NCBI GenBank assembly: GCA_902491795.1
Contig: CABUIX010000017.1
Location: forward strand, 1 to 38,904
Length of the DNA stretch: 38,904 nt
Direction: 5' to 3'
From: an uncultured Bacteroidales bacterium
GTDB lineage: Bacteria; Bacteroidota; Bacteroidia; Bacteroidales; UBA932
Shown here: in pieces, positions 31,629-38,904 of the stretch
Numbering within the stretch: position 1 is the stretch's first letter
How the letters are laid out: every line of letters begins with the position of its first letter
Notes under the pieces: model-generated
Seen by the model: only the letters and a program-made list of their open reading frames with translations
Told to the model about the DNA's origin: nothing
Database searches by the model: none
Translations under genes and position numbers: made by a program

Positions 31629-32753
31629 CTACTGGATGGAGTCGACCAGATTCAGAACGCGGCGGCGGTTCTCGTTGATGTCACCGTGCTCACAGTTGCA
31701 CTCGTAATACTTGCCGGCCTTCTTGTAGTAGTCGATGAGCGGCTCGGTCTGCTGGTGATAGGTCTTGATCCTGTTGGTGACCGTCGCCTCGGAAGCATCG
31801 TCGGCACGACCCTCAATCGCTGCCCTGCCGGCAATGCGCTGACGGATCATGTCATCGGAAATCATCAGAGAGAGTACGGCCGTGACGCTGCTGCCCCTCT
31901 TCTCGAGAATCTTGTCAAGATCCTTGGCCTGGGTCAGGTTGCGGGGGAAGCCGTCAAGGAGGAAACCGTCAACTCCCTTGATCTTGTCGAACGCGTTCTC
32001 TATCATGCCCTCGACAACTGAATCGGGAACAAGCTCCCCGGCGTCGATCAGAGCCTTGGCCTCCTTGCCGAGCTGTGTGCCTGCGGCAATTTCGGCACGA
32101 AGCAGCTCGCCCGTCGAAATGTGCTTGAGATTATACTTTTCTGCTACGGCCCCGGCATGGGTTCCCTTGCCGGCTCCCGGAGGGCCAAAAAGAATGTAAT
32201 ACTTCATATCGTGATCAATTACGTAAATGTCCTTTGAGTTGCGCCCGAGTTCATTGTAGTCTAGTCCGAACCCGACGATGAAGGCATTGGGAATGTCAAG
32301 ACCGTAATAGTCTATCTTGTCCGGCTTTGCATAGACGCCCGACTTGAACAGCATGGTGCATATCTTGACGTCGGAAGCGCCCTTGTCGAGCAGGAGCTCC
32401 TTGAGGGCGACAATGGTGTTGCCGGTGTCAACTATGTCCTCACATATAATGATGCGCCTCCCGCTGACATCGGCAGTAAGCCCCATCATGGTAAGGACGG
32501 TCCCCGTGGATTTGGTACCCTGGTAGGACGACATTTTTATCGACACAAGTTCGCAGTTGAAATCGAGACGCTGCAGGAGCTCGCCGGTGAAGGGGATGGC
32601 CCCGTTGAGAACACAGAGGATTATCGGCACGTCCTCGCACCCACGGAAGTCCGCATTGACTCTTTCGGCAACGGAATCGATCGCTGCCATGATCTTGTCA
32701 TGACTGATGTAGGGCTTGAAGGTCTTGTCACCCAGAACTATCTTGTCTTTCAT
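31629..32753 (-). CDS. Fused hypoxanthine phosphoribosyltransferase-adenylate kinase
   Basis: One 374-residue frame encodes two purine enzymes. Residues 1-182 are a complete HPRT, converting hypoxanthine or guanine plus PRPP to IMP/GMP. It has VSIKMSSYQGTKSTG, the PRPP loop IICEDIVDTGNT (102-113) and GFGLDYNELGRN. Residues 183-374 are a complete adenylate kinase: P-loop GPPGAGKGT (190-198), LDGFPRN, a short LID (IAGRAAIEGRADDASEATV) and NRIKTYHQQT. There is no stop or frameshift between them and practically no linker (VIDHD-MKYYILFG). Met183 could in principle also start a separate Adk. Coupling of IMP/GMP salvage to AMP/ADP balance is inference. Confidence 0.93.
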   Translation of the reverse strand: MKDKIVLGDKTFKPYISHDKIMAAIDSVAERVNADFRGCEDVPIILCVLNGAIPFTGELLQRLDFNCELVSIKMSSYQGTKSTGTVLTMMGLTADVSGRRIIICEDIVDTGNTIVALKELLLDKGASDVKICTMLFKSGVYAKPDKIDYYGLDIPNAFIVGFGLDYNELGRNSKDIYVIDHDMKYYILFGPPGAGKGTHAGAVAEKYNLKHISTGELLRAEIAAGTQLGKEAKALIDAGELVPDSVVEGMIENAFDKIKGVDGFLLDGFPRNLTQAKDLDKILEKRGSSVTAVLSLMISDDMIRQRIAGRAAIEGRADDASEATVTNRIKTYHQQTEPLIDYYKKAGKYYECNCEHGDINENRRRVLNLVDSIQ

Positions 32754-32792
32754 ATACTTGTTTGTGTCAGAAAGGCAATTTACGAATTATTT

Positions 32793-32823
32793 TTCGAATA
32801 ACTGCACAAATTGCCTAATTTTG
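32793..32823 (+). promoter_or_regulatory. Promoter of the HhH-barrel gene
   Basis: TTCG (32793-32796, one base off TTTG), 19 bases of spacer and TAATTTTG (32816-32823, exact TAnnTTTG) lie 20 bases before the ATG at 32844. Confidence 0.5.
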
Positions 32824-32843
32824 GAAAGCCAAAACCTTAAACT

Positions 32844-34505
32844 ATGACAATGATTTTGTTTTGCGCCGTCATCTCGACGGCCGTTCCTTCAGAGGGAGGG
32901 TCCCTCCCGTGGCCTGCAGCGCGACAGGAGACTTCGCAGTCAGAAGATCCGGATGCGGACCGGGCCTTCGAAAAATCCGTTCTGTATTTCAGCGGAGCAT
33001 CGTGCATCGAAGAACTTTCGCCGGAAGAACTCGAACATTACCAGAACCTTGCGGAACATCCTCTTGACCTCAATGCCGCGAGTGCTGCAAGGCTGGTTTC
33101 TACCGGTCTGTTCTCCCGCTACCAGGCAGCATCGCTTGTCGATTACCGCCAGCGCAGCGGAGACATTCTATCGTTCAGCGAACTCGGTCTAGTGGACGGA
33201 TTCTCTCCGGAAACGGCAGGGATGCTCAGGCCTTTCGCAATTCTGCGCAGCAACTCCGCACCCGGCCACAGGGAAAGCCTCAGGCTCAGTCAGTCGGCAA
33301 CGGCCGGAATGTCGGCACGGTCGGGCGGACAATGCACGGTAAGGCTCAAATACAGCGCCGAACTCGGGGAAAGAGCCGAATTCCGCTGGACTTCCCGCAC
33401 GACTTATTCGGAACCGGAATTCAGACCGGGCACTTTCAGCGCAGCCTACTACGGGAAGAGGTTTCTCGGAAAGCTGGTGCTCGGACACTTCTCCGCAAGG
33501 TTCGGGCAGGGACTTGCCCTTTGGAGCGGCTTCAGCATGAGCGGCTTCTCCTCGGCCGCCTCCTTCCGCAAAAATGCAAGCGGGATTTCACCGACAGGAT
33601 CCGCCACTCCGGATTTTCTGGGGATAGCGGCAGAATGGAACATCGGAAGATTCAGCCTCACCTCCGCGTACTCGTTTGCCGGCAGGAGAATCATCGGCAA
33701 CCTTTCGTGGTCGTCACGCAACCTTACCCTCGGGGCCACCGCGACAGAATCGGCCGCAGCCGTCGACTGGAGGATTTCCCTTCCGGACATAAGTATATTC
33801 GGCGAACTGTGCAGCAGCTACGATGCAAGGACGCGCGCGGTTGCGGGCCTGATATGGATTCCTGAATACGGCAGGAAGCTCGCCCTCCAGGCACGGTGGA
33901 ACGATGGGGCATACAAGGAGTACAGCGGCATCGCTGCCGGCTGGGAGAGCTTCAGTCTCGTGTGCACGGCCGACGCCGCATACCGTCTGGACAAAAGGCA
34001 GGCTCAATTCAAGGCCCTCGTGCTGGCAAGGCCGGAATTCACGGCCGGAGACTTCCTGATTGCGCCCAAACTGCGCTGGAGCGGCCGCCTGAGGCCGTCC
34101 GAGGAATTTCCTCTTCGCAACGACCTGAGGGCGGACATGGAGGCAGAATGGATGGGTTGGACCGCGGCAGCCAGGTTCAATGCACTGTGGTGCAAGAGAT
34201 TCGGATGGCTGTGGTATATACAGGCAGGAAGGTCAACCGACAAATTCACCCTTTCTCTCAGAGGCGGCACGTTCCGTATCGACGACTGGGACGACAGAAT
34301 CTATGTCTACCAGCAGGATGCACCGGGGACCTTCAACGTCCCGGCATTCTACGGAAGGGGCTGGAACGCGTCGCTATACTGCGCCGTTCACTTGGGAAGG
34401 CACCACAGCCTGTGGCTCAGGCTGGAGTGCGTCCAGTACCCATGGAACCTGACCGAAAAGTCCGGGAAACTTGAAATTCGCCTGCAGTACCGCTGGAAAA
34501 GTTGA
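32844..34505 (+). CDS. Helix-hairpin-helix protein with predicted outer-membrane barrel
   Basis: A 553-residue exported protein. A short hydrophobic N terminus (MTMILFCAVISTAVP) is a weak signal peptide. Residues about 65-135 are ComEA-like helix-hairpin-helix repeats (HPLDLNAASAARLVSTG, FSELGLVDGFSPETAGMLRPF), usually DNA- or protein-binding. Residues about 150-553 are a long series of amphipathic beta segments ending in KLEIRLQYRWKS, resembling an outer-membrane barrel. This arrangement recurs in Bacteroidota proteins annotated only as helix-hairpin-helix domain proteins. A role in DNA uptake or surface DNA binding is a hypothesis. It has its own promoter. Glycerate kinase follows 31 bases later on the same strand. 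Confidence 0.72.
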   Translation: MTMILFCAVISTAVPSEGGSLPWPAARQETSQSEDPDADRAFEKSVLYFSGASCIEELSPEELEHYQNLAEHPLDLNAASAARLVSTGLFSRYQAASLVDYRQRSGDILSFSELGLVDGFSPETAGMLRPFAILRSNSAPGHRESLRLSQSATAGMSARSGGQCTVRLKYSAELGERAEFRWTSRTTYSEPEFRPGTFSAAYYGKRFLGKLVLGHFSARFGQGLALWSGFSMSGFSSAASFRKNASGISPTGSATPDFLGIAAEWNIGRFSLTSAYSFAGRRIIGNLSWSSRNLTLGATATESAAAVDWRISLPDISIFGELCSSYDARTRAVAGLIWIPEYGRKLALQARWNDGAYKEYSGIAAGWESFSLVCTADAAYRLDKRQAQFKALVLARPEFTAGDFLIAPKLRWSGRLRPSEEFPLRNDLRADMEAEWMGWTAAARFNALWCKRFGWLWYIQAGRSTDKFTLSLRGGTFRIDDWDDRIYVYQQDAPGTFNVPAFYGRGWNASLYCAVHLGRHHSLWLRLECVQYPWNLTEKSGKLEIRLQYRWKS

Positions 34506-34536
34506 ATGGCAGGCAAATAAACGCTATCTTGGCGGA

Positions 34537-35658
34537 ATGAAAAAGATTGTGGTCGCATCTGACTCATTCAAGGGATCATTGACTTCATCGCAAGTCGCAA
34601 GTGCTGTTGCCGACGGGATACGCAGTGCCTGCCCAGAGTGCGAAACAATATGCCTCGAAGTTGCCGACGGCGGAGAAGGAACCACCGCCGCACTCATGAA
34701 AATCATTGGAGGCACCCTCACAGAGGTGCATGTCCATGATCCGCTGATGCGCCCGGTCACTGCCCGCTACGGCATTTCACCCGACAGAACTACAGCCATC
34801 ATGGAAATGTCTGCCGCAAGCGGACTCCCGCTGCTCCGTCAGGATGAACGCAATCCTCTTCTGACCAGCACCTTCGGGACCGGAGAGATGATTGCCGATG
34901 CTCTGCGCAAAGGCTGCAGGCGGTTTCTGGTCGGTCTGGGAGGCAGTGCAACCAACGACGGCGGCACAGGGATGCTTGAAGCTCTGGGAACCAGATTCCT
35001 TGACGTACAAGGCAATCCTCTGCAAGGTTGCGGAGCCTCGCTGCTGCTGATCGCGGACGCGGACATCTCGGGGATGCTTCCGGAACTCTCCGCCTCGGAA
35101 TTCACTGCGGCCTGCGATGTCAGGAATCCTCTGTGCGGACCGGAAGGTGCGGCAGCCGTCTTCGCACCTCAAAAAGGAGCCTCCGGACGCGATGTCGGCC
35201 TTCTTGACGAAGGACTCCTGAATTTTGCCGCTGTCACCCGAAAGGTATGCGGGAAGGATATTCTCAACGTCAGAGGCGCCGGCGCGGCAGGCGGGACGGC
35301 AGGTGCCATGCTGGCCTATCTTAATGCACGTCTTGTGTCAGGAGCCGACATGATACTCGACGAAGCTGGATTCGACGCTGCCATAGCAGATGCCGACTTG
35401 GTCATTACCGGTGAGGGAAAAATGGATGAACAGACCTGCATGGGCAAGATTCCGGGGGCAGTTCTCAGACGTGCCTCCGCCCTCAATGTCCCCGTAATGG
35501 CCATCGCCGGCCGCGTGGAGCTCAATTCGAACCCGGGATTCAAAACGATTGCAGCCGTCACTCCTGACGGCTGCCCTGATGAAAGGGCAATGAATCCGCA
35601 ATTCGCTTACGAAAATGTCAGGCGCACGGTCTCAGGCCTGCTCGCCCGTGAGCGATGA
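34537..35658 (+). CDS. Glycerate kinase
   Basis: A 373-residue GckI/GarK-type glycerate kinase phosphorylating D-glycerate (2- or 3-phosphoglycerate product). Family blocks: ASDSFKGSLTSSQVA at the N terminus, VADGGEGTTAALMK, GLGGSATNDGGTGML, GAGAAGGTAGAML, and ITGEGKMDEQTCMGKIPGAV. The start at 34537 was chosen because the family always begins with KIVVASDSFKG; the frame extension to 34471 lies in the preceding gene. The stop is ten bases from the stop of the convergent secreted-protein gene. Confidence 0.94.
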   Translation: MKKIVVASDSFKGSLTSSQVASAVADGIRSACPECETICLEVADGGEGTTAALMKIIGGTLTEVHVHDPLMRPVTARYGISPDRTTAIMEMSAASGLPLLRQDERNPLLTSTFGTGEMIADALRKGCRRFLVGLGGSATNDGGTGMLEALGTRFLDVQGNPLQGCGASLLLIADADISGMLPELSASEFTAACDVRNPLCGPEGAAAVFAPQKGASGRDVGLLDEGLLNFAAVTRKVCGKDILNVRGAGAAGGTAGAMLAYLNARLVSGADMILDEAGFDAAIADADLVITGEGKMDEQTCMGKIPGAVLRRASALNVPVMAIAGRVELNSNPGFKTIAAVTPDGCPDERAMNPQFAYENVRRTVSGLLARER

Positions 35659-35668
35659 AATCCCCGTG

Positions 35669-36577
35669 CTATTTGCCAGCACGGACAAAACGTCTCTCGA
35701 CAACCGCGCCTTCACCGGCGTCGACAACAGATTCCCTGCTCACAGCCTCCTCGGGCCAACCGTCCATGAAATATTTCATGTCAAGTTCCGAGCGATAGAC
35801 AGGTGATTCTCCGGGGATACGGTTGTCTGCCTTCACATATATTTCGTACTCATAGCTGTCTGCATCCCTGGTGACCTCCACGTAACTGTCGGTGGAGTAT
35901 TTTTCCCCGTCCTCATGGGTCTCGAACTCCCCTATGTTGAAGCTGCGTCCGTGGAATTGGAACAGGAGTTCAAGAGCCTGCAGGTAACTGTAGGAAATGG
36001 CATCCGGGCTGATCCATCCTGAAATCAGCGGATTGATGCGAGGATTACCCGCATAGACGCTGTCCCTGGAAGGCATAAGGTCCTCCAGGCCCGGGAGGGC
36101 AGACTTCATGTTCTTCCTGAACTGACGCACATTTTCAACTTTCACAATCCTTCCCGTCACGTCGGTGACAAAGTCAACCGACAGGACAGGCAGAGCGCGC
36201 AGCATCCTTCTGCTGAGCATTCCGACTACGGTCTTGAGTCTCCGGTCCGAAGGTGTGTCGACACGGAAATCCACAAAACGCATCTGCATCCTGTAGCCGT
36301 CTTCGGTGGAATCGGCAACACTCATCATGACCTTTGTGTGGAAGCCGAGAGCGAGGACCGTATCTCTGTCCGCAAACTGCCTTTCGGTCTCATGAAGCCA
36401 GTATACAAGAGTATCATTCGTGCTGAACCAGGCGATCACGTCCTGGATTCCTTCAGTCTTGGCGGCATCGGCAACAGCAAAGCCGGCCGAACGGGCGCTG
36501 CTGATTCCGGTGAAGGATGAAAGAACAATCGTTGCGGCGCCCACAAAAAACAGGGGCAAAACTTTTTTGAATTTCAT
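35669..36577 (-). CDS. Secreted protein of unknown function
   Basis: A 302-residue exported protein. A signal peptide (MKFKKVLPLFFVGAATIVLS, cleavage near residues 25-32) precedes a soluble domain without cysteines or metal motifs that I can recognise. Segments such as YRMQMRFVDFRVDT, LPVLSVDFVTDVTGRIVKVENV and YEYEIYVKADNRIPG suggest a beta-rich fold. No function is proposed. It follows murF by about 60 bases on the same strand and may be the last gene of the lptF/G-dut-murF unit. The start at 36577 gives the signal peptide; the extension to 36610 does not. Confidence 0.7.
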   Translation of the reverse strand: MKFKKVLPLFFVGAATIVLSSFTGISSARSAGFAVADAAKTEGIQDVIAWFSTNDTLVYWLHETERQFADRDTVLALGFHTKVMMSVADSTEDGYRMQMRFVDFRVDTPSDRRLKTVVGMLSRRMLRALPVLSVDFVTDVTGRIVKVENVRQFRKNMKSALPGLEDLMPSRDSVYAGNPRINPLISGWISPDAISYSYLQALELLFQFHGRSFNIGEFETHEDGEKYSTDSYVEVTRDADSYEYEIYVKADNRIPGESPVYRSELDMKYFMDGWPEEAVSRESVVDAGEGAVVERRFVRAGK

Positions 36578-36638
36578 GGTTGAGAATTTTGGAAGTCCTT
36601 CAAAAAACAAGTCAATTTCATCGGATCAAGGAAATAGG

Positions 36639-37940
36639 CTAAAGTTCCGGCAACACGGTCTCCATTCCGGTGCTGCGCGACCCTTTCACCAGCACGAGGG
36701 AGCCTGAGACAGGATGTGACCGCAAGTAACCTGCAAGTTCTGCCGAAGTCCCGAAACATAGGAAGCCTGCCTGGCACGATTCCGCCGCAGACCTGAACTC
36801 AGGTCCGACAAGCATTGCGGGCAGCCCTTCTTCCACAAGACGTTCCACCACCTTGCGGTGTTCATTCTCCGATTCGGCCCCCAACTCCTTCATGTCACCG
36901 AGCAGAGCGAGCTTGGACGGGGCCTTTGCGGCGATGAAATTGTCGAGTGCCGCCTTCATCGAAGACGGATTGGCATTGTACGCGTCGACTATCACCGTAT
37001 TGCGTCCGGTACGGACCATCTGCGAACGTATATTGTCCGGCACAAATCCGGCCACCGCGGCTGCAGCGGCATCCCTCGGCACTCCGAAGTAGTCCCCCAC
37101 CGCAATCGCCGCGAGAACGTTGTCGGCATTGTAGCTGCCTACGAGATTTGTACTTACCGTCTTGCCGTCCAGCCTGATCCGCAGGAAAGGTTCTTCTGGA
37201 GTGACCTCCAGAACTTCCGCATTCTGGTACCTGATTCCGTAACCGAAGAAATGGCACGGCAGCCCCTTTGACATTTCCTTCAGCACGGGATCATCCTCGT
37301 TGATGAATATTACGGAACCGGTCCGGTTCCCCAGCCATCTGTAGAGCTCTCCCTTTGCGGCCTTGACCCCCTCAAACGAGCCGAAGCCAAGAAGATGCGC
37401 CCGCCCCACATTGGTAATCAGCCCGCAGTCGGGACGGCTTACCCTCACGAGCCTGGCTATGTCGTCAGGATGGCTGGCGCCCATCTCAATAACCGCAATC
37501 TCCGTATCCGGCCGGATCTTGAGAAGCGAAAGAGGCACTCCTATGTCATTGTTGAGGTTTCCTTCTGTAGCGCATACCCTGTACTTGCGCGAGAGAACGG
37601 CACGGATAAGATTCTTGGTCGTGGTCTTCCCGTTTGTTCCGGTAAGTCCCAGCACCCTCAGCTTGCCGTCGCGGACATGCGTGCGGTGCCACACAGCCAG
37701 TTGCTGCAGGGCCGCAAAAGCATCGTCAACGATTATCAGCCTGTCGTCTGCAGGAAGATCCCTCCTGTCGGCCACAGCCCAGGCAGCGCCTTTCTCCAGG
37801 GCGGCAAGCGCATAGTCGTTGCCGTCGAAATTCTCCCCCTTCAGAGCGAAGAACATCTCCCCGCCCACGATTTTCCTGCTGTCGGTGGTCACATTGCCTC
37901 CGCAGTCCAGATATAATGAATACAGTTCTTCCGTTGACAT
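36639..37940 (-). CDS. murF: UDP-MurNAc-tripeptide:D-Ala-D-Ala ligase MurF
   Basis: A 433-residue cytosolic Mur ligase adding D-Ala-D-Ala to UDP-MurNAc-tripeptide in peptidoglycan synthesis. The N-terminal UMP-binding region has TDSRKIVGGEMFFALKG. The ATP-binding loop is GLTGTNGKTTTKN. Then come EMGASHPDDIARL and the C-terminal domain with VDAYNANPSSMKAAL and LLGDMKELG. The start at 37940 was chosen because the frame upstream to 38063 overlaps dut. It lies 13 bases after dut and belongs to the same minus-strand unit. Confidence 0.95.
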   Translation of the reverse strand: MSTEELYSLYLDCGGNVTTDSRKIVGGEMFFALKGENFDGNDYALAALEKGAAWAVADRRDLPADDRLIIVDDAFAALQQLAVWHRTHVRDGKLRVLGLTGTNGKTTTKNLIRAVLSRKYRVCATEGNLNNDIGVPLSLLKIRPDTEIAVIEMGASHPDDIARLVRVSRPDCGLITNVGRAHLLGFGSFEGVKAAKGELYRWLGNRTGSVIFINEDDPVLKEMSKGLPCHFFGYGIRYQNAEVLEVTPEEPFLRIRLDGKTVSTNLVGSYNADNVLAAIAVGDYFGVPRDAAAAAVAGFVPDNIRSQMVRTGRNTVIVDAYNANPSSMKAALDNFIAAKAPSKLALLGDMKELGAESENEHRKVVERLVEEGLPAMLVGPEFRSAAESCQAGFLCFGTSAELAGYLRSHPVSGSLVLVKGSRSTGMETVLPEL

Positions 37941-37953
37941 TTCAGTACAGTGT

Positions 37954-38388
37954 CTATTTGATTCCGGTGCTTCCGAATCCTCCGGCTCCCCTTTCCGATG
38001 CCTCAAGGCTGTCGCTCGGCTCCCACTCGATGCGCTCGTACCTGGCAAGCACGAGCTGGGCAATGCGCTCGCCCTTCTCTATCACGAAATCCTCGCTCCC
38101 CAGGTTGACAAGAATGACGCACACCTCTCCCCTGTAGTCCGCATCGATGGTCCCGGGCGCATTGAGAACAGTAACTCCCTTTTTCGCGGCAAGGCCGCTG
38201 CGGGGGCGCACCTGGACTTCATATCCGGCTGGTATTTCAAGATACAGTCCCGTCGGGACAACGGCACGCTGCATTGGAGCGAGCACTACCGGTTCCTCGT
38301 TTGCAGCCCTTACGTCCATGCCGGCAGCAAGGGCAGTGGCATACTGCGGCAATTCGTTGCCGCTTCGGTTGATTATTCTGACTTTCAT
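37954..38388 (-). CDS. dut: Deoxyuridine triphosphate nucleotidohydrolase
   Basis: A 144-residue trimeric dUTPase hydrolysing dUTP to dUMP and pyrophosphate. All five motifs are present: AGMDVRA (1), PRSGLA (2), GTIDADYRGEV (3), KGERIAQLV (4) and the glycine-rich RGAGGFGSTG (5) at the C terminus. Start at 38388; the five-codon extension to 38403 lies inside the upstream gene. The ATG comes one base after the stop of the LptF/LptG-like gene. Confidence 0.97.
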   Translation of the reverse strand: MKVRIINRSGNELPQYATALAAGMDVRAANEEPVVLAPMQRAVVPTGLYLEIPAGYEVQVRPRSGLAAKKGVTVLNAPGTIDADYRGEVCVILVNLGSEDFVIEKGERIAQLVLARYERIEWEPSDSLEASERGAGGFGSTGIK

Positions 38389-38389
38389 G

Positions 38390-38904
38390 TTATTTCGGTG
38401 CATAACGGTACAGGGCTGCGGCTATAATGGCGTACAGCAGGTTCGGTATCCACAGCGCGATTCCGGGCGGGAGCGTGTTTGTGTACACGAACATCTCGCT
38501 GAACCGCAGGAAAAGAATATATGAGAACGCCAGCGCAATGCCTATTCCGATGTTCCATCCTATGCCGCCGCGGCGCTTCTTCGCAGAAAGGGTGACTCCG
38601 ATGATCGTCAGCACCAGAGCCGAAAAAGGCAGTGCCCAGCGTCGGTGCTTCTCTATCTGCGCATACATGACGTTCGCGTCGCCCCTCATCTTCTGGGTCA
38701 CTATAAGCTCGTTGAGCTGCTTGATCGACAAGGTCTCGACGGTCTTCTCATTGTTGAAGAGGTCCTTGATCTTGAGCGCGATGACAGTGTCTATCTTGGC
38801 CTCGTAGGTCACCTTGTCCTCAAGGCCTTCCGAATATTCCCTGGTGAACACCCTCCTGAGGTGCCAGCCGTCCATGGTGCTGTCCCACACAGCAGTCTCG
38901 GCGC
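38390..38904 (-). CDS. LptF/LptG-family permease, C-terminal part
   Basis: The last 170 or so residues of a YjgP/YjgQ-type permease; the start lies beyond the window edge. These proteins form the membrane part of the LptB2FG exporter that moves lipopolysaccharide toward the outer membrane. Visible: the end of the periplasmic beta-jellyroll domain (RRVFTREYSEGLEDK), a linker KHRRWALPFSALVLTIIGV, and three C-terminal helices with SAKKRRGGIGWNIGIGIAL and IALWIPNLLYAIIAAALYR. Whether it is LptF or LptG cannot be decided from the fragment. It is one base from dut, so the two are coupled. Confidence 0.88.
   Translation of the reverse strand, partial: AETAVWDSTMDGWHLRRVFTREYSEGLEDKVTYEAKIDTVIALKIKDLFNNEKTVETLSIKQLNELIVTQKMRGDANVMYAQIEKHRRWALPFSALVLTIIGVTLSAKKRRGGIGWNIGIGIALAFSYILFLRFSEMFVYTNTLPPGIALWIPNLLYAIIAAALYRYAPK

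Noticed and set aside
1..38904. tRNA, rRNA, 4.5S RNA, insertion sequence or phage genes
   Set aside because: No tRNA cloverleaf with a GTTCGAATC-type T loop, no rRNA-like stretch and no transposase or integrase motifs were found by eye. A tRNAscan and Infernal run would settle the RNA question.

Overview
The window looks like a chromosomal segment of a Bacteroidales bacterium, possibly Rikenellaceae/Alistipes-like or an uncultured relative. The family-level guess is inference. Four things point to the order: promoters of the Bacteroidota form (TTTG, about 19 bases, TAnnTTTG); an arginine operon built around the Bacteroides-type N-succinylornithine carbamoyltransferase; a short-LID adenylate kinase; and many small SPII lipoproteins. 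The DNA is moderately GC-rich and densely packed. No tRNA, rRNA, CRISPR array, insertion sequence or prophage was seen.

Left part (1-18.1 kb): mostly short transcription units that frequently switch strand. They hold a P-type Ca2+ ATPase diverging from an AraC-family regulator; a CDF metal exporter coupled to a META-domain lipoprotein; ffh; a periplasmic 5'-nucleotidase-like metallophosphatase; a lipoprotein flavodoxin; a tcdA-MFS pair; ridA; an SLC13/DASS permease; an acyltransferase-3 membrane protein; an orphan Vsr-like endonuclease; a 2-hydroxyacid-dehydrogenase homologue that lacks the family's catalytic residues; and a lipoprotein/outer-membrane-protein pair.

Centre (18.15-30.84 kb): a ten-gene operon GNAT-argG-argC-argD-argF'-argB-argE-argH-carA-carB. 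Nearly every junction overlaps or is only a few bases long. It starts at an excellent Bacteroidota promoter with a leader of about 180 nt and ends at a 15-bp perfect hairpin. Together the genes form a linear N-acyl arginine pathway. Glutamate is N-acylated (GNAT candidate), phosphorylated (ArgB), reduced (ArgC), transaminated (ArgD) and carbamoylated while still N-acylated (ArgF', with carbamoyl phosphate from CarAB). ArgE then deacylates the citrulline derivative, and ArgG and ArgH finish the pathway.

Right part (30.9-38.9 kb): an iron-sulfur-flavoprotein-like reductase; a fused hypoxanthine phosphoribosyltransferase-adenylate kinase; a helix-hairpin-helix protein with a predicted outer-membrane barrel; glycerate kinase; and a minus-strand operon LptF/LptG-like permease (cut by the window edge)-dut-murF-secreted protein.

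No wholly new multi-gene system is obvious. The best leads are: the GNAT opening the arg operon, with a four-Cys C-terminal motif; a Ser in ArgF' where the Bacteroides enzyme, from memory, has its specificity-setting Pro; the long arg leader; the catalytically stripped dehydrogenase beside Vsr; the HPRT-Adk fusion; and the HhH-barrel protein.
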